NCBI GenBank assembly: GCA_964404445.1 | Contig: CAYOJW010000003.1 | Location: forward strand, 496,001 to 560,000 | Reading direction: 5' to 3' | From: UBA2336 sp964404445 | GTDB taxonomy: Bacteria > Bacteroidota > Bacteroidia > Cytophagales > Cyclobacteriaceae | DNA: 64,000 nt | Shown here: in pieces, positions 18,175-27,150 of the stretch | How the letters are laid out: each line of letters starts with the position of its first letter | Numbering within the stretch: position 1 is the first letter of the stretch | Notes under the pieces: generated by a model | What the model saw: only the letters and a program-made list of their open reading frames with translations | What the model was told of the DNA's origin: nothing | Database searches by the model: none | Translations under genes and position numbers: made by a program

Positions 18175-18201
18175 TTGGATGTTGCTGTTTTAAAACTAAA
18201 G

Positions 18202-18235
18202 AGCCTGTTACGACACATAGTGTAACAGGCTTTTC
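18202..18235 (+). terminator. rho-independent terminator after the ATPase gene
   Basis: AGCCTGTTAC (18202-18211) pairs exactly with GTAACAGGCT (18222-18231) and is followed by TTTTCTTT. It lies 28 bases after the ATPase stop. The permease gene starts 181 bases later, so the permeases may have their own promoter or be reached by readthrough. The rest of the 18175-18415 gap shows nothing else clear. Confidence 0.8.
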
Positions 18236-18415
18236 TTTGTTCATACACTCAACAGTGCGAAGTATTTGTTTACAGTATCGAGATGATGCATACAAATATT
18301 TCATACAACAATAATCAGTACATCTGTAACGTGGAGTGTTTCAGGTGCGTCTAACTGGAACATAGAGATTCTTGTTTTAGTTATTTGTTGCACTACGCTT
18401 TATCAACATCGTTTT

Positions 18416-20842
18416 ATGTTAAAAAACTACATCAAAATTGCGATCCGGAACATCCTGCGGCATCAGGTGTTTTCGTTTGTAAACATTTTTGGTCTTGCCG
18501 TGGCCATGACTATCTGCATGGGTATTATCATGCTGGTGGCCGACCAGATGATGCTTGACCGGCATAACCCATTGGCCGACAAAATTTACCGCGTTAACAC
18601 CGTTCCGTACTGGAAAGACAGTAACGGCCAGCCAGGAATGGAGTCGGCATCAACCTCGCTGCCCTTGCGCGATGCGTTGTTGAATGAGTACACCGGTATT
18701 GAACGTGCCGTGCGGTTGTTGCGTGGCTTTGGTAACAGTTGGATTGAATTAGAACCCGGCCGCGACATTAACGTTCCAGTGAGCGGTTATTTTGCCGATG
18801 CAGAATATTTGCAAATGTTTAATCACGAACTGGAGTATGGCGATGCCGCCACGGCATTGGTTGAACCATACAGTGTTGTGCTAACCAAACAGGCTGCCAG
18901 AAAACTGTTCAAAAAGGAAAACCCGGTTGGCGAAACATTAGAGGTTGGCAAACTGGGTGTTTATACTGTTACCGGTGTGATACGCGAAACGAAAAACCGT
19001 TCGCATATTGTAGTGGAAGCGTACGCCAGCATGTCAACCGTAAAAGGGTTGGAAACAGCGGGTGTTATGAATAAGGTGCTGGACGACTGGAATAATCCTT
19101 TCCCCGGATGGGTGTATATCCAGCTTGCCGAAGGTACTACCGTTGCCGGTGTACAGATGCATTTGGATAACATTACCCAAAAACATTTTGGCCATGTTAA
19201 ACCGGATGAGGGCACTGTACTCACTTTCGTGTTGCAGAATTTATTAGACATTGTTCCGGGGCCGATGTTAAATAACCCCATCGGGCCGTTTATGCCCTGG
19301 TACCTGATTTATTTTTTATCGGCCATTGCCGGTATTATTTTGCTTACCTCATGTTTTAATTTCACCAACCTGTCTATCGCACGTTCACTTACACGGGCAA
19401 AAGAAATAGGAGTGCGCAAAGTTACCGGGGCGGCACGGTGGCAGTTGTTTGTACAGTTTTTAAGCGAGTCTGTTATCATTGCCTTGTTTGCTTTGTTGTT
19501 GGCGTTGATGATGATATACGCATTGCGTCCGTTAATTGTTGATCTTGCTTTTGTGCGCTTGCTTAAATGGGATTTAACCGCCAATTACATGGTGTTTGGT
19601 GTGTTTGTTTTGTTTGCAGTTGTAGTGGGTATTCTGGCAGGGTTGTTCCCCGCAGGCGTGTTGTCGGGCTTTCAGCCGGTGAAGGTTTTAAAAAATGTTG
19701 TTGAAGCTAAGCTGATGTCGAAAATTGGCTTGCGCAAAGCGTTATTGGCCATCCAGTTTTCGCTGTCGCTGATATTCATTCTTACCGTAGTGGTATTATA
19801 CCGGCAGGTAAACCTGTTCTTGTATAACGACAACGGCTTTAGTGTTGAGCAAAAGCTGATCGTACAAAAGGGATCAGTTTTACTTGATGTGCTAAAACCC
19901 GCGCTTGAGAAACAAGCCAATCTGGTAAGCGTTTCGGCTGCATCGCACATTCCGATGGCCGGTTTGGTAAGAGGAAGCGACTTTAAACGAGTATCGACCG
20001 AAGACACCCAAAACCTGATGTATTACGCTGTTGATGAGGATTATCTCAGTAACATGGATTTAACCTTAGTGGCGGGAAGGTTTTTCGCGCACGATGCCGG
20101 GGCATCGAACAGGAATTTTATCGTACTGAATGAAGAAGCCGTTAAGGCATATAATTTTGGTACGCCAAATGATGCCATCGGGGAAATGCTAACCCAAAGT
20201 TATGACTCAGCCGGGCATCAGATTATCGGTGTTGTAAAAAATTATTACCACGAATTGTTTGGCGATCGCATCCAACCGCTTGCATTAATCTATAATCCCA
20301 GAGAGTATTCAATCCTTCAGGTAAAATACACGGGTAGTTACCAGGATGCCGTGGCTTCGGTTGAACGTGTATGGGCTGATGTTAACCCCGGGTTTAAAGT
20401 AGATGTGCGCGACTTCAAAAAAGAGATGGGAGAGTTGTACGATATTGTATTCGGAACGATGCTTAAAGTGCTAACGTTTGTTTCGCTGTTGGCCATCATC
20501 ATTTCATGTTTAGGGTTGCTGGGTATGGCGGCCTATACCATTCAAAGCCGTAAAAAAGAAATTGCGGTGCGTAAAGTGCTGGGAAGTTCAAACAGCGCGT
20601 TGGTAATGGTTTTGTCGAAAGGGTATATGGTCATTTTGATCATCGCCATTATTGTGGCTGTTCCGTTAGCCTGTTTTATCAATACGATGTGGTTAGAACG
20701 GTTTGCAATTCATGTTTCGGTTGATTTCGTTACGGTAATGGCCGGTATTTTTATACTCGTCTTCTTTGGCGGATTAACCATCGGCTCGCAAATGGTGCAG
20801 GCTTGTTTTATTAACCCCGTAGAAAATTTAAAAAATGATTGA
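18416..20842 (+). CDS. ABC transporter permease, FtsX/MacB type
   Basis: 808 residues with the duplicated layout usual for Bacteroidota: an N-terminal helix (IAIRNILRHQVFSFVNIFGLAVAM), a periplasmic MacB core domain (about 45-270), three helices with the FtsX motif (FTNLSIARSLTRAKEIGVRKVTGA), a second periplasmic domain, and three C-terminal helices (AYTIQSRKKEIAVRKVLGSSNSALV). It should couple ATPase cycles to conformational change across the envelope. The next gene encodes a related protein, suggesting a heterodimeric permease. Confidence 0.92.
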   Translation: MLKNYIKIAIRNILRHQVFSFVNIFGLAVAMTICMGIIMLVADQMMLDRHNPLADKIYRVNTVPYWKDSNGQPGMESASTSLPLRDALLNEYTGIERAVRLLRGFGNSWIELEPGRDINVPVSGYFADAEYLQMFNHELEYGDAATALVEPYSVVLTKQAARKLFKKENPVGETLEVGKLGVYTVTGVIRETKNRSHIVVEAYASMSTVKGLETAGVMNKVLDDWNNPFPGWVYIQLAEGTTVAGVQMHLDNITQKHFGHVKPDEGTVLTFVLQNLLDIVPGPMLNNPIGPFMPWYLIYFLSAIAGIILLTSCFNFTNLSIARSLTRAKEIGVRKVTGAARWQLFVQFLSESVIIALFALLLALMMIYALRPLIVDLAFVRLLKWDLTANYMVFGVFVLFAVVVGILAGLFPAGVLSGFQPVKVLKNVVEAKLMSKIGLRKALLAIQFSLSLIFILTVVVLYRQVNLFLYNDNGFSVEQKLIVQKGSVLLDVLKPALEKQANLVSVSAASHIPMAGLVRGSDFKRVSTEDTQNLMYYAVDEDYLSNMDLTLVAGRFFAHDAGASNRNFIVLNEEAVKAYNFGTPNDAIGEMLTQSYDSAGHQIIGVVKNYYHELFGDRIQPLALIYNPREYSILQVKYTGSYQDAVASVERVWADVNPGFKVDVRDFKKEMGELYDIVFGTMLKVLTFVSLLAIIISCLGLLGMAAYTIQSRKKEIAVRKVLGSSNSALVMVLSKGYMVILIIAIIVAVPLACFINTMWLERFAIHVSVDFVTVMAGIFILVFFGGLTIGSQMVQACFINPVENLKND

Positions 20843-20848
20843 GTTGGT

Positions 20849-20868
20849 GCAACCTTTTTAAAGGTTGC
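20849..20868. terminator. short hairpin between the two permease genes
   Basis: GCAACCTTT and AAAGGTTGC are perfect 9-base arms with a TT loop, 7 bases after the first permease stop and 28 before the second start. Only GCGCGTC follows, with no T-tract, so this is more likely an attenuator or mRNA-stability hairpin than a full terminator. Confidence 0.45.
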
Positions 20869-20896
20869 GCGTCTTGCCTAAAATAATCTTTGATAT

Positions 20897-23308
20897 ATGA
20901 TTAAAAACTATCTCACGGTAGCCTTCAGAAACATTCTGAAACACAAATTTTTCTCGCTGATCAACATTACGGGATTAGTTATTGGTATGACGTGCTGCCT
21001 GCTCATATTTATTTATATCAAAGATGAGTTGTCGTTCGACAGGTTTCATCAACAAGCCGATAATATTTACCGTGTAAAGCTACACGGGCGAATTGGAGGC
21101 CAGGAAATGCTCACGTTAGCTTCAAACCCGGTGTTGGCCGATGCCATGCAAAAAGAAATACCGGGTATTGAGCAGGCGCTTCGGGTTGATCATCGGGGCG
21201 ATCGTGTGATCCGTTTTGAAGACAAAGTATTTAACGAAAACGATGTACTGGCGGTCGATTCAAATTTCTTTCAGGTATTTTCATTTGAGTTGTTGTATGG
21301 CGATGCCAAAACCGTGTTGATCGAACCCAACAGCATAGTGATTACTTCGGCCTTAGCCGAAAAATATTTCGGAAGTGTTCCGGAAGCAATGGGTAAAACA
21401 CTTTTGGTCGATACCGAAAAACGTGCTTTTAAAATAACAGGAATCAGCGCAATGCCGCCTGCCAATTCGCATATTCAATACAATGCCTTATTGTCGTGGA
21501 GTTCGTACCCGGAGCGCAACCGGGGCGGATGGACTAATAACTCGTTCTATACCTATGTGGTTAAAAACCCGAACACTAACGTAGCCGATATTAACGCCAA
21601 ACTCGAAGATATGGTGGCGCGTAATGTTGGCCCTGAGTTAGAAAGCGGCTTAGGTATTTCGTTCGATAAATTCAGAGAACAGGGTGGCATTTACAGTTAT
21701 TATGTTTTTCCGATGACGGATACACATCTTTATACGAATGACTTAATGCATGATATGGAGGCTAAAGGCGATATTCGGTATGTATATATTTTCGGAACGG
21801 TGGGTTTATTTATTTTGGTTATTGCCTGTATCAATTTTATGAACCTCTCTACGGCACGGTCGGCAGGCCGGGCAAAAGAAGTTGGCTTACGCAAAACATT
21901 AGGCTCGCAACGCGGCCAAATGATTGGCCAGTTTTTGGCCGAATCATTTATTTACAGTGCGGTATCAGTATTGATTGCGGTCATGTTCAGTTATGTGTTA
22001 CTGCCGTTTTTTAATACCCTGTCGGGTAAGGAACTGACTTTGGGTGTGTTGCGTGAGCCAGCGTTTATTACTATTGTATTCGGTCTTATTATATTTGTGG
22101 GATTAATTGCCGGAAGCTACCCCGCCTTTTACCTCACATCGTTTAATGCAGTGGAAGTATTAAAGGGAAAGGTTCGTGCCGGCATGAAAAGCAAGGGCGT
22201 ACGCAGTACGCTGGTGGTGGTACAATTTACAGTTTCAACTTTTTTGATTGCTACCACAATTGTGGTGTATAACCAGCTAAGCTATTTACAGAATAAAGAC
22301 ATGGGTCTTGATCATCACCACATTATTAACGTAGAGGGTATTAACAGGCTGGGCAATAATCAACGGGCTTTCAGCGATAAAGTGAAAACACTGGCCGGTG
22401 TTGAACAAACCAGCTTTACGAATAATTCTTTTCCCGGTGTAAACAATACAACCGTCTTTATGGAAAAGAATTCTAAAGCCGAGAAGATGATGGGGAAATA
22501 TTGGGCTGACTGGGATCACCAGAAAACCATGGGCTTTACAATCCGGGAAGGGCGTTTCTTTTCGCGCGAGTTCAGATCAGATACATTAGCGTGTGTGCTC
22601 AATGAAGCGGCTGTACGCGAATTTGGCTGGGTAGATTCTGCCCTTGGAAAAGAGATTATGGATTTTAACGGGCCAGAACCAAGCATAATCCGTGTAGTGG
22701 GCGTTGTTCAGGATTTTAATTTTGAATCGTTAAAAGACAAAGTCCGGCCGATGATTATCAGGTTAGGGGATGAGGGTAACCATTTGATTGTTCGCTACAA
22801 CGGGGATGCTCAACAGGTAATATCTTCTATTGAAGCGTTGTGGAAAGAGCAGGCGATCAATACACCTATAGCCTATTCGTTTTTAGATCAGGAGTTCGAT
22901 AAACTGTTCCGTTCCGAGATGCGCCTGCGCGATGTGTTCACAGTATTTTCGGGGTTGGCTATTCTTATCGCGTGTCTTGGTTTGTTTGCACTGGCAGCGT
23001 TTACAACCGAACAACGCACGAAGGAAATCGGCATCCGTAAAACAATGGGCGCTTCAAGTTTTGGCCTTGCGGTATTGCTGTCGAAAGAGTTTACCGTGCT
23101 GGTTATCATTGCTGTTGTTCCGGCCATTGCCTTGGGATGGTACGTGTCCGACCAATGGTTAAGCGGTTTCGCGTATCGCATAGAAGTTGGCCCGATGGTA
23201 TTTGTACTGAGCGCGTGTGTCGCCCTGGCGATCGCCTGGCTTACGGTAGGGTACCAGTCGTTGAAGGCTGCTATATCAAACCCCATTAATTCGTTGCGGC
23301 ACGAGTAA
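20897..23308 (+). CDS. ABC transporter permease, FtsX/MacB type (second)
   Basis: 803 residues, same architecture as the upstream permease: NYLTVAFRNILKHKFFSLINI helix, MacB-like periplasmic region, FtsX repeats with NLSTARSAGRAKEVGLRKTLGS in the middle and TTEQRTKEIGIRKTMGASSFGL near the end. It ends ISNPINSLRHE, the usual end of the family. The two permeases plus the shared ATPase and adaptor fit a MacAB-like exporter of unknown cargo, possibly a peptide or envelope-stress factor. Confidence 0.93.
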   Translation: MIKNYLTVAFRNILKHKFFSLINITGLVIGMTCCLLIFIYIKDELSFDRFHQQADNIYRVKLHGRIGGQEMLTLASNPVLADAMQKEIPGIEQALRVDHRGDRVIRFEDKVFNENDVLAVDSNFFQVFSFELLYGDAKTVLIEPNSIVITSALAEKYFGSVPEAMGKTLLVDTEKRAFKITGISAMPPANSHIQYNALLSWSSYPERNRGGWTNNSFYTYVVKNPNTNVADINAKLEDMVARNVGPELESGLGISFDKFREQGGIYSYYVFPMTDTHLYTNDLMHDMEAKGDIRYVYIFGTVGLFILVIACINFMNLSTARSAGRAKEVGLRKTLGSQRGQMIGQFLAESFIYSAVSVLIAVMFSYVLLPFFNTLSGKELTLGVLREPAFITIVFGLIIFVGLIAGSYPAFYLTSFNAVEVLKGKVRAGMKSKGVRSTLVVVQFTVSTFLIATTIVVYNQLSYLQNKDMGLDHHHIINVEGINRLGNNQRAFSDKVKTLAGVEQTSFTNNSFPGVNNTTVFMEKNSKAEKMMGKYWADWDHQKTMGFTIREGRFFSREFRSDTLACVLNEAAVREFGWVDSALGKEIMDFNGPEPSIIRVVGVVQDFNFESLKDKVRPMIIRLGDEGNHLIVRYNGDAQQVISSIEALWKEQAINTPIAYSFLDQEFDKLFRSEMRLRDVFTVFSGLAILIACLGLFALAAFTTEQRTKEIGIRKTMGASSFGLAVLLSKEFTVLVIIAVVPAIALGWYVSDQWLSGFAYRIEVGPMVFVLSACVALAIAWLTVGYQSLKAAISNPINSLRHE

Positions 23309-23424
23309 CGCGTTTTTGTAAGTGATTAGTAATTAGTGGTTTATTTTGTTCAATATTAAATAATTGTTAAGTCATTAACCTTTCCGTAACCATTCGCTAA
23401 TTTTCTTTTCTAATAACGAGTATT

Positions 23425-23679
23425 ATGAAAGAGAAGAAATCGCTAAAGAAAGAATTGGCCGGAAAACTTCAGTTATCAATCGGGCAAACGGTACAGCCGG
23501 CAGCCGATGAATCAAAAAAGGTTAGGAAGCTGATCAGTAAGTCATCAAAGAAAATTGCATCGGCTGTTGTCAAACAGACAAAAAAAGAAGAGAAGAAAAG
23601 CAAGAAAGCTTTAAAGGCGCTTGATAGAGAACTTGCGAAAACAGCGAAGAAGGAAAAGAAATCCGTTAAGGCAGTTTAG
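23425..23679 (+). CDS. small lysine-rich protein, unknown function
   Basis: 84 residues, about a third lysine, beginning MKEKKSLKKELAGKLQLSIG. The C-terminal two thirds (KKVRKLISKSSKKIASAVV, KKEEKKSKKALKAL) is strongly basic and alpha-helical, like bacterial histone-H1-like or nucleoid-associated proteins. It is not recognised as a named family. It is followed by a long bidirectional terminator, consistent with a real transcription unit. Confidence 0.6.
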   Translation: MKEKKSLKKELAGKLQLSIGQTVQPAADESKKVRKLISKSSKKIASAVVKQTKKEEKKSKKALKALDRELAKTAKKEKKSVKAV

Positions 23680-23697
23680 TGTGTGAAGAATCTGCTG

Positions 23698-23775
23698 AAA
23701 AAAGAGGCTGTATCAAAAGTGTTGCGTTCGATGTGACGTGGTTTATTATATGACTTTTGATACAGCCTCTTTTTT
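23698..23775. terminator. bidirectional terminator with 23-base perfect stem
   Basis: Arms at 23698-23720 and 23753-23775 are exact reverse complements over 23 bases, starting with six A and ending with six T, so it can terminate on both strands. It sits between the convergent lysine-rich gene and the lycopene cyclase gene. Core of the stem: GAGGCTGTATCAAAAGT. Confidence 0.9.
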
Positions 23776-23777
23776 AT

Positions 23778-24488
23778 TTACGAACCGGGTATGGGTTTCT
23801 TAGGTTGGCGTAGCCACTCAAAAACCGAAACATTCATCATCAGCAACAGCATTCCATAAAAAATATCTTCTACCGGAATAGTGCCTAAGCGAATACCCAA
23901 CGTGTGGGCGTTGTTGTACCATACAACTTCGCCTTCAATAAAACTTCCGGTAAGAATGCCGTTTACTAAGAAAAAAGGAACAAGCATGAACAGGTAGGCG
24001 AAGTAAAATCTGCCTAAGAACTTCGATTTAAAAATAAACTCCAACACAGTTATGTAACCTGCCAGGGCGATAAACGTAACGGATGTGTATAGCTTTTCGA
24101 TGTTGAAAAATCCAACAATCAGCATAAGCGCGATGATGATTATGGAAATGATACGTTGACGCGGTGCAAAGTAATCTTTCGGGATCAGGTAAATGATAAT
24201 GAAGTAGCTGAACACACACGCATACGGAATGCAGATGAAAAACAGGATTTCTTCGATGGGCATATTACCGATGTGTAAACCTGTAACATACTCAGGATTA
24301 AAACCCCATATTTTTAATTGTGTGAAATATGAATCCCATAAGACAAATACAATGCCCGGTATAACAATAGCGGCTATCAGTGGTTTCCATGTTTTGTAGA
24401 AGGCCGATTTTTTATGAAAACTCAGTAAAAACGGAAAGATAAACGATAAAAAGTTGATGGCTAAGTACAGGTAGTGCTTGTTGAACAT
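23778..24488 (-). CDS. crtY: lycopene cyclase, CrtYcd-type
   Basis: 236 residues, very hydrophobic, with two repeats of the membrane cyclase domain (CrtYc/CrtYd fused). The conserved acidic motifs are visible in MPIEEILFFICIPYACVF and in the second repeat IPVEDIFYGMLLLMM. This family converts lycopene to beta-carotene, a six- or seven-helix membrane enzyme unlike the FAD-dependent CrtY of proteobacteria. It is the last gene of a tight minus-strand operon with idi and crtB (20-base gap to idi). Ring type (beta versus others) cannot be read from sequence. Confidence 0.9.
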   Translation of the reverse strand: MFNKHYLYLAINFLSFIFPFLLSFHKKSAFYKTWKPLIAAIVIPGIVFVLWDSYFTQLKIWGFNPEYVTGLHIGNMPIEEILFFICIPYACVFSYFIIIYLIPKDYFAPRQRIISIIIIALMLIVGFFNIEKLYTSVTFIALAGYITVLEFIFKSKFLGRFYFAYLFMLVPFFLVNGILTGSFIEGEVVWYNNAHTLGIRLGTIPVEDIFYGMLLLMMNVSVFEWLRQPKKPIPGS

Positions 24489-24508
24489 AACAGATCGGTT
24501 GTGTGCCG

Positions 24509-25027
24509 TTAACGGATATGTTTGTTAAACTCAGGGTTGTTCACAATCAATTTAAACCAGTGGGTGTAGTGTTGCGGATGCAGTGCCATGTCGGCTTTTA
24601 CTTCATCTATCGCGATAAATTTCCAGTCGGCTACTTCCTGCGTATTAATTTTTGGCGTACCGTTAAACTCACCCACGAATACATGATCGAGTTCATGCTC
24701 GATTAAATTGTTGTCGAGTTCGGTACGGTACAAAAACGTATAAGCAAACGTTGGTACGATGTCGATGCCCATTTCTTCGCGTAATCTTCTGCGAACTGCA
24801 TCGGGCATATTTTCGTTTGGCCTCGGGTGACTGCAACACGTATTCGTCCATAATCCTGCGCTATGGTATTTATTTGCAGCACGCTTCTGCAAGAGAATTT
24901 CACCGGATTTGTTAAAAATTATAACCGAGAAAGCGCGGTGCAATGCCCCGGTACGGTGAGCTTCCATTTTTTCGGCATAGCCAATTTCGTTGTCGTGTTC
25001 ATCTACCAGAATAACCTGTTCAGTCAT
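24509..25027 (-). CDS. idi: isopentenyl-diphosphate delta-isomerase, type I
   Basis: 172 residues, type I (Nudix-fold) isomerase that interconverts IPP and DMAPP to feed carotenoid synthesis. The catalytic Cys65 lies in WTNTCCSHPRP and the catalytic Glu112 in EHELDHVF; the Nudix-like block AVRRRLREEMGI is in between. It overlaps the crtB stop by 4 bases, so it is translated with crtB. Confidence 0.96.
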   Translation of the reverse strand: MTEQVILVDEHDNEIGYAEKMEAHRTGALHRAFSVIIFNKSGEILLQKRAANKYHSAGLWTNTCCSHPRPNENMPDAVRRRLREEMGIDIVPTFAYTFLYRTELDNNLIEHELDHVFVGEFNGTPKINTQEVADWKFIAIDEVKADMALHPQHYTHWFKLIVNNPEFNKHIR

Positions 25028-25860
25028 AACAAGTTAAATTGGTGCTTCACATACGAGTAAGCCAGAAGGCTTACTTTATGGCGGTTACGGATGCGGATGC
25101 GACTTTCGAGGATTTTTTCCGGGGCGGTTTTCTTGATTTTCTTAAACAACGCCAGGTAATATTTATAAGCCACATACACGCCCAAACGTGCCGATGACGG
25201 GAGTTGAATAATACCTTCGTAAGCGTGTTCGAGGTCGCGGTCAATGCTGGCTTCGATTTCGCGTTTTGAAGTTTCGTTGAACTCTTCCATGGTCAGGTTT
25301 GGAAAATACATCCGGCCCATGCCGTTGAAATCGGCATTCATGTCGCGTAAAAAATTGATCTTCTGAAACGCAGCGCCTAAACTCATGGCGTGTGCTTTCA
25401 GCTTATCGTATGTAGTATGATCGTTATTGCAGAAAATACGCAGGCACATCAAACCTACGGCTTCGGCCGAACCTAAAATATACTGGTTGAATTTTTCGGG
25501 ATCGTACGTTTTTTTATCGAGATCCATTTCCATGCTGTTCAGGAAAAGTTCGATATGATGCCGGTCGATGTTATAATGATTAACCGTAGCCTGAAAACTG
25601 TTGAGAATAGGGTTGAGGCTTATTTTTTCATCGAGTGCACGTTCGGTATCTTCTTTAAACCGGTCGAGCAACTGCTGTTTATTAAAATCGTGGAAGGAGT
25701 CCACAATCTCATCGGCAAACCGTACAAAACCGTATATGGCATGAATCGGGTCACGGAGTTCGCCTTTCAGGCACCTGATGCCAATCGAAAACGATGTACT
25801 GTACGTGTGCGTGGTCAGGCGGCTGCATTTGATAGAAACACTATCGTAAAGCGATTTCAT
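25024..25860 (-). CDS. crtB: phytoene synthase (squalene/phytoene synthase family)
   Basis: 278 residues. The first aspartate-rich motif DEIVD is at 50-54 and the second, RDMNAD, at 172-177, with the YGFVRFADEIVDSF context usual for CrtB. It joins two geranylgeranyl-diphosphate molecules into phytoene. Length is typical. It is the first gene of the crtB-idi-crtY operon; the desaturase usually adjacent to crtB is instead tens of kilobases away. Confidence 0.93.
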   Translation of the reverse strand: MKSLYDSVSIKCSRLTTHTYSTSFSIGIRCLKGELRDPIHAIYGFVRFADEIVDSFHDFNKQQLLDRFKEDTERALDEKISLNPILNSFQATVNHYNIDRHHIELFLNSMEMDLDKKTYDPEKFNQYILGSAEAVGLMCLRIFCNNDHTTYDKLKAHAMSLGAAFQKINFLRDMNADFNGMGRMYFPNLTMEEFNETSKREIEASIDRDLEHAYEGIIQLPSSARLGVYVAYKYYLALFKKIKKTAPEKILESRIRIRNRHKVSLLAYSYVKHQFNLL

Positions 25861-25983
25861 GGAGCGTAAAAGGCCGTGTGGCGGTTCAGGTTTAGTTTAC
25901 TGCGCAATTTCCGAAAAAAAATGGAAAATACATGGATTGGAGGTGATGCTTTTTTGTGGAATTGTATCGGTCTGGTTTGACTC

Positions 25984-26018
25984 AAAGTCAGGCTTTAGCC
26001 AGACTTTTTGTTTTTTAT
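25984..26018 (+). terminator. hairpin with T-tract in the gap upstream of crtB
   Basis: AAAGTCAGGCT and AGCCAGACTTT (one mismatch) with a TT loop, followed by TTGTTTTTT on the plus strand. No plus-strand gene ends here, so its role is unclear; it may protect the crtB promoter region from antisense transcription or be a relic. The rest of the 25861-26054 gap shows nothing else. Confidence 0.5.
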
Positions 26019-26054
26019 CGATCTGACCGAAGGCAACGAGTGCCTGAAGTCGCA

Positions 26055-26321
26055 TTACGGAAACATATTATAAATGTCTTTTCTGTCGGCTACAATAATA
26101 AACCGCACGGTTTGTCCCGTCAGTTCATACCCTATCCGGTAGTTGCCAATGCGTATGCGATAATAGCGGCTATAACCTTTCAGTTTTTTGTTGCCGGGTA
26201 TTTGGGCGATGGTTTCGGCATTCTTAACGTTGGCAATAGCTTTTGCTATCTGTTCCTCCACGGATTTATTTTTGAGTTTATTAATACTCTTTAGGAAAGA
26301 TGCGTCATATTCAACGTTCAT
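26055..26321 (-). CDS. RelE/ParE-family toxin
   Basis: 88 residues: MNVEYDASFLKSINKLKN, then IPGNKKLKGYSRYYRIRIGNYRIGYE and a C-terminal VRFIIVADRKDIYN. The GYSRYYRIRIGNYRI segment is the hallmark of RelE/ParE-type toxins, which cut mRNA on ribosomes or inhibit gyrase. It overlaps the upstream antitoxin gene by 4 bases (ATGA), the usual coupling. Confidence 0.88.
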   Translation of the reverse strand: MNVEYDASFLKSINKLKNKSVEEQIAKAIANVKNAETIAQIPGNKKLKGYSRYYRIRIGNYRIGYELTGQTVRFIIVADRKDIYNMFP

Positions 26322-26515
26322 TGGCCAAGCGCTTTCATTACTTCGGCTTCGCTTACCAGCTTGCCGGTGGCTTCTTTTTTCATGAGTGCGGCAAGTGCGA
26401 TGTCTTCAAGTTCTTCGCGGTCGATGGCCGCAGCATTAACGCCAAGTTTTTTTAGGAGGTCGGCCACGAATTTCAGTTCATTATTGTCTTTGGGAGTTAT
26501 TACAAGCGATTTCAT
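26318..26515 (-). CDS. antitoxin of the adjacent RelE/ParE toxin
   Basis: 65 residues with an N-terminal MKSLVITPKDNNELKFVADLLKKLG (given in part) that matches the short Bacteroidota antitoxins paired with RelE/ParE toxins. The rest is helical and acidic (DREELEDIALAALMKK), as expected for a toxin-binding tail. It is first in the operon and likely autoregulates it. Confidence 0.8.
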   Translation of the reverse strand: MKSLVITPKDNNELKFVADLLKKLGVNAAAIDREELEDIALAALMKKEATGKLVSEAEVMKALGQ

Positions 26516-26563
26516 GGTTTCAAAGTTTATGTCAAAGATACATAAAAAACTATTGTCTTAGGA

Positions 26564-26619
26564 GGGGTCTGCGCAGCGACCCCTACGCTCATGCAACGCG
26601 GGGTCGCTACGCAGACCCC
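26564..26619. repeat. 20-base inverted repeat in the 26516-26858 gap
   Basis: GGGGTCTGCGCAGCGACCCC (26564-26583) and GGGGTCGCTACGCAGACCCC (26600-26619) are reverse complements with one mismatch, with a 16-base spacer. It looks like a GC-rich REP-type hairpin; position is compatible with an intergenic repeat family. No T-tract follows. Confidence 0.7.
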
Positions 26620-26701
26620 GCTGAAACGTTAACAGGTGCATTTCAAACCCGATAACTATCGGATGTCGCGTGTTGTTGTGAATCAGACTTATCTGATGCG
26701 T

Positions 26702-26851
26702 GTCATGCCGAGCCTGCATATTTTCCGAAAATCACCCAATCGGGTTGCGAGCCTGTCTGACGGTAGGCAGGGCATCTTCTAATATACAGTACCAAAATAG
26801 GCTTGGTTTATGCCTAAAGGCATACGCAGATCCCTCGTTCCTCGGGATGAC
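26702..26851. repeat. REP/MITE-like intergenic repeat with terminal inverted repeats
   Basis: The element begins GTCATGCCGAG and ends CTCGGGATGAC, reverse complements except one base. The right part, which reads CGCAGATCCCTCGTTCCTCG followed by GGATGACC, resembles a repeat I recall from intergenic regions of several Cytophagales genomes. It is non-coding and sits between the TA operon and the XRE gene. Copy number in this genome cannot be seen. Confidence 0.6.
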
Positions 26852-26858
26852 CAAACTA

Positions 26859-27080
26859 TCAAATATCAAACAACTCTTTAAGACTCACGCCCAGATTTTT
26901 GGCAATGGCCGCCAGCGTGCACAGTGTGGGGTTTATAACGCCTGTTTCAATACGGGCTATTTGCGACAGGCTGATGTTCGATTTATACGCAAGGTCTTCC
27001 TGCGTAATGCCTTTTGCCTGGCGTACCCGCTGCAAATGCCTGCCGAAGCTTTTTAACAGTTTTTCGTCACGAAAATTCAC
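26859..27080 (-). CDS. XRE-family helix-turn-helix regulator
   Basis: 73 residues, almost only a helix-turn-helix: KLLKSFGRHLQRVRQAKGI, then QEDLAYKSNISLSQIARIE and NPTLCTLAAIAKNLGVSLKEL. The start was set at the GTG at 27080, because this gives family length and leaves the palindrome 27112-27133 in the promoter; an ATG at 27113 would put the palindrome across the start. It diverges from the beta-barrel/caspase pair and may regulate it as well as itself. Confidence 0.85.
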   Translation of the reverse strand: MNFRDEKLLKSFGRHLQRVRQAKGITQEDLAYKSNISLSQIARIETGVINPTLCTLAAIAKNLGVSLKELFDI

Positions 27081-27111
27081 GCAACGAAAGACACCAGTTA
27101 AGTTTAAAATC

Positions 27112-27133
27112 ATTATAGCATATTTGCTATAAT
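27112..27133. promoter_or_regulatory. palindromic operator for the XRE regulator
   Basis: ATTATAGCA-TATT-TGCTATAAT has perfect 9-base arms. It lies 31 bases upstream of the GTG start of the XRE gene and includes a TATAAT on its strand. Position and symmetry suggest an autoregulatory site. Confidence 0.55.
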
Positions 27134-27150
27134 GTAAAATATTGATAATT

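Noticed and set aside
18381..18395. TTTGTTGCA as a sigma-54 -12 element ahead of the first permease
   Set aside because: No GG occurs 12 bases upstream of its GC, so the -24 half is missing.
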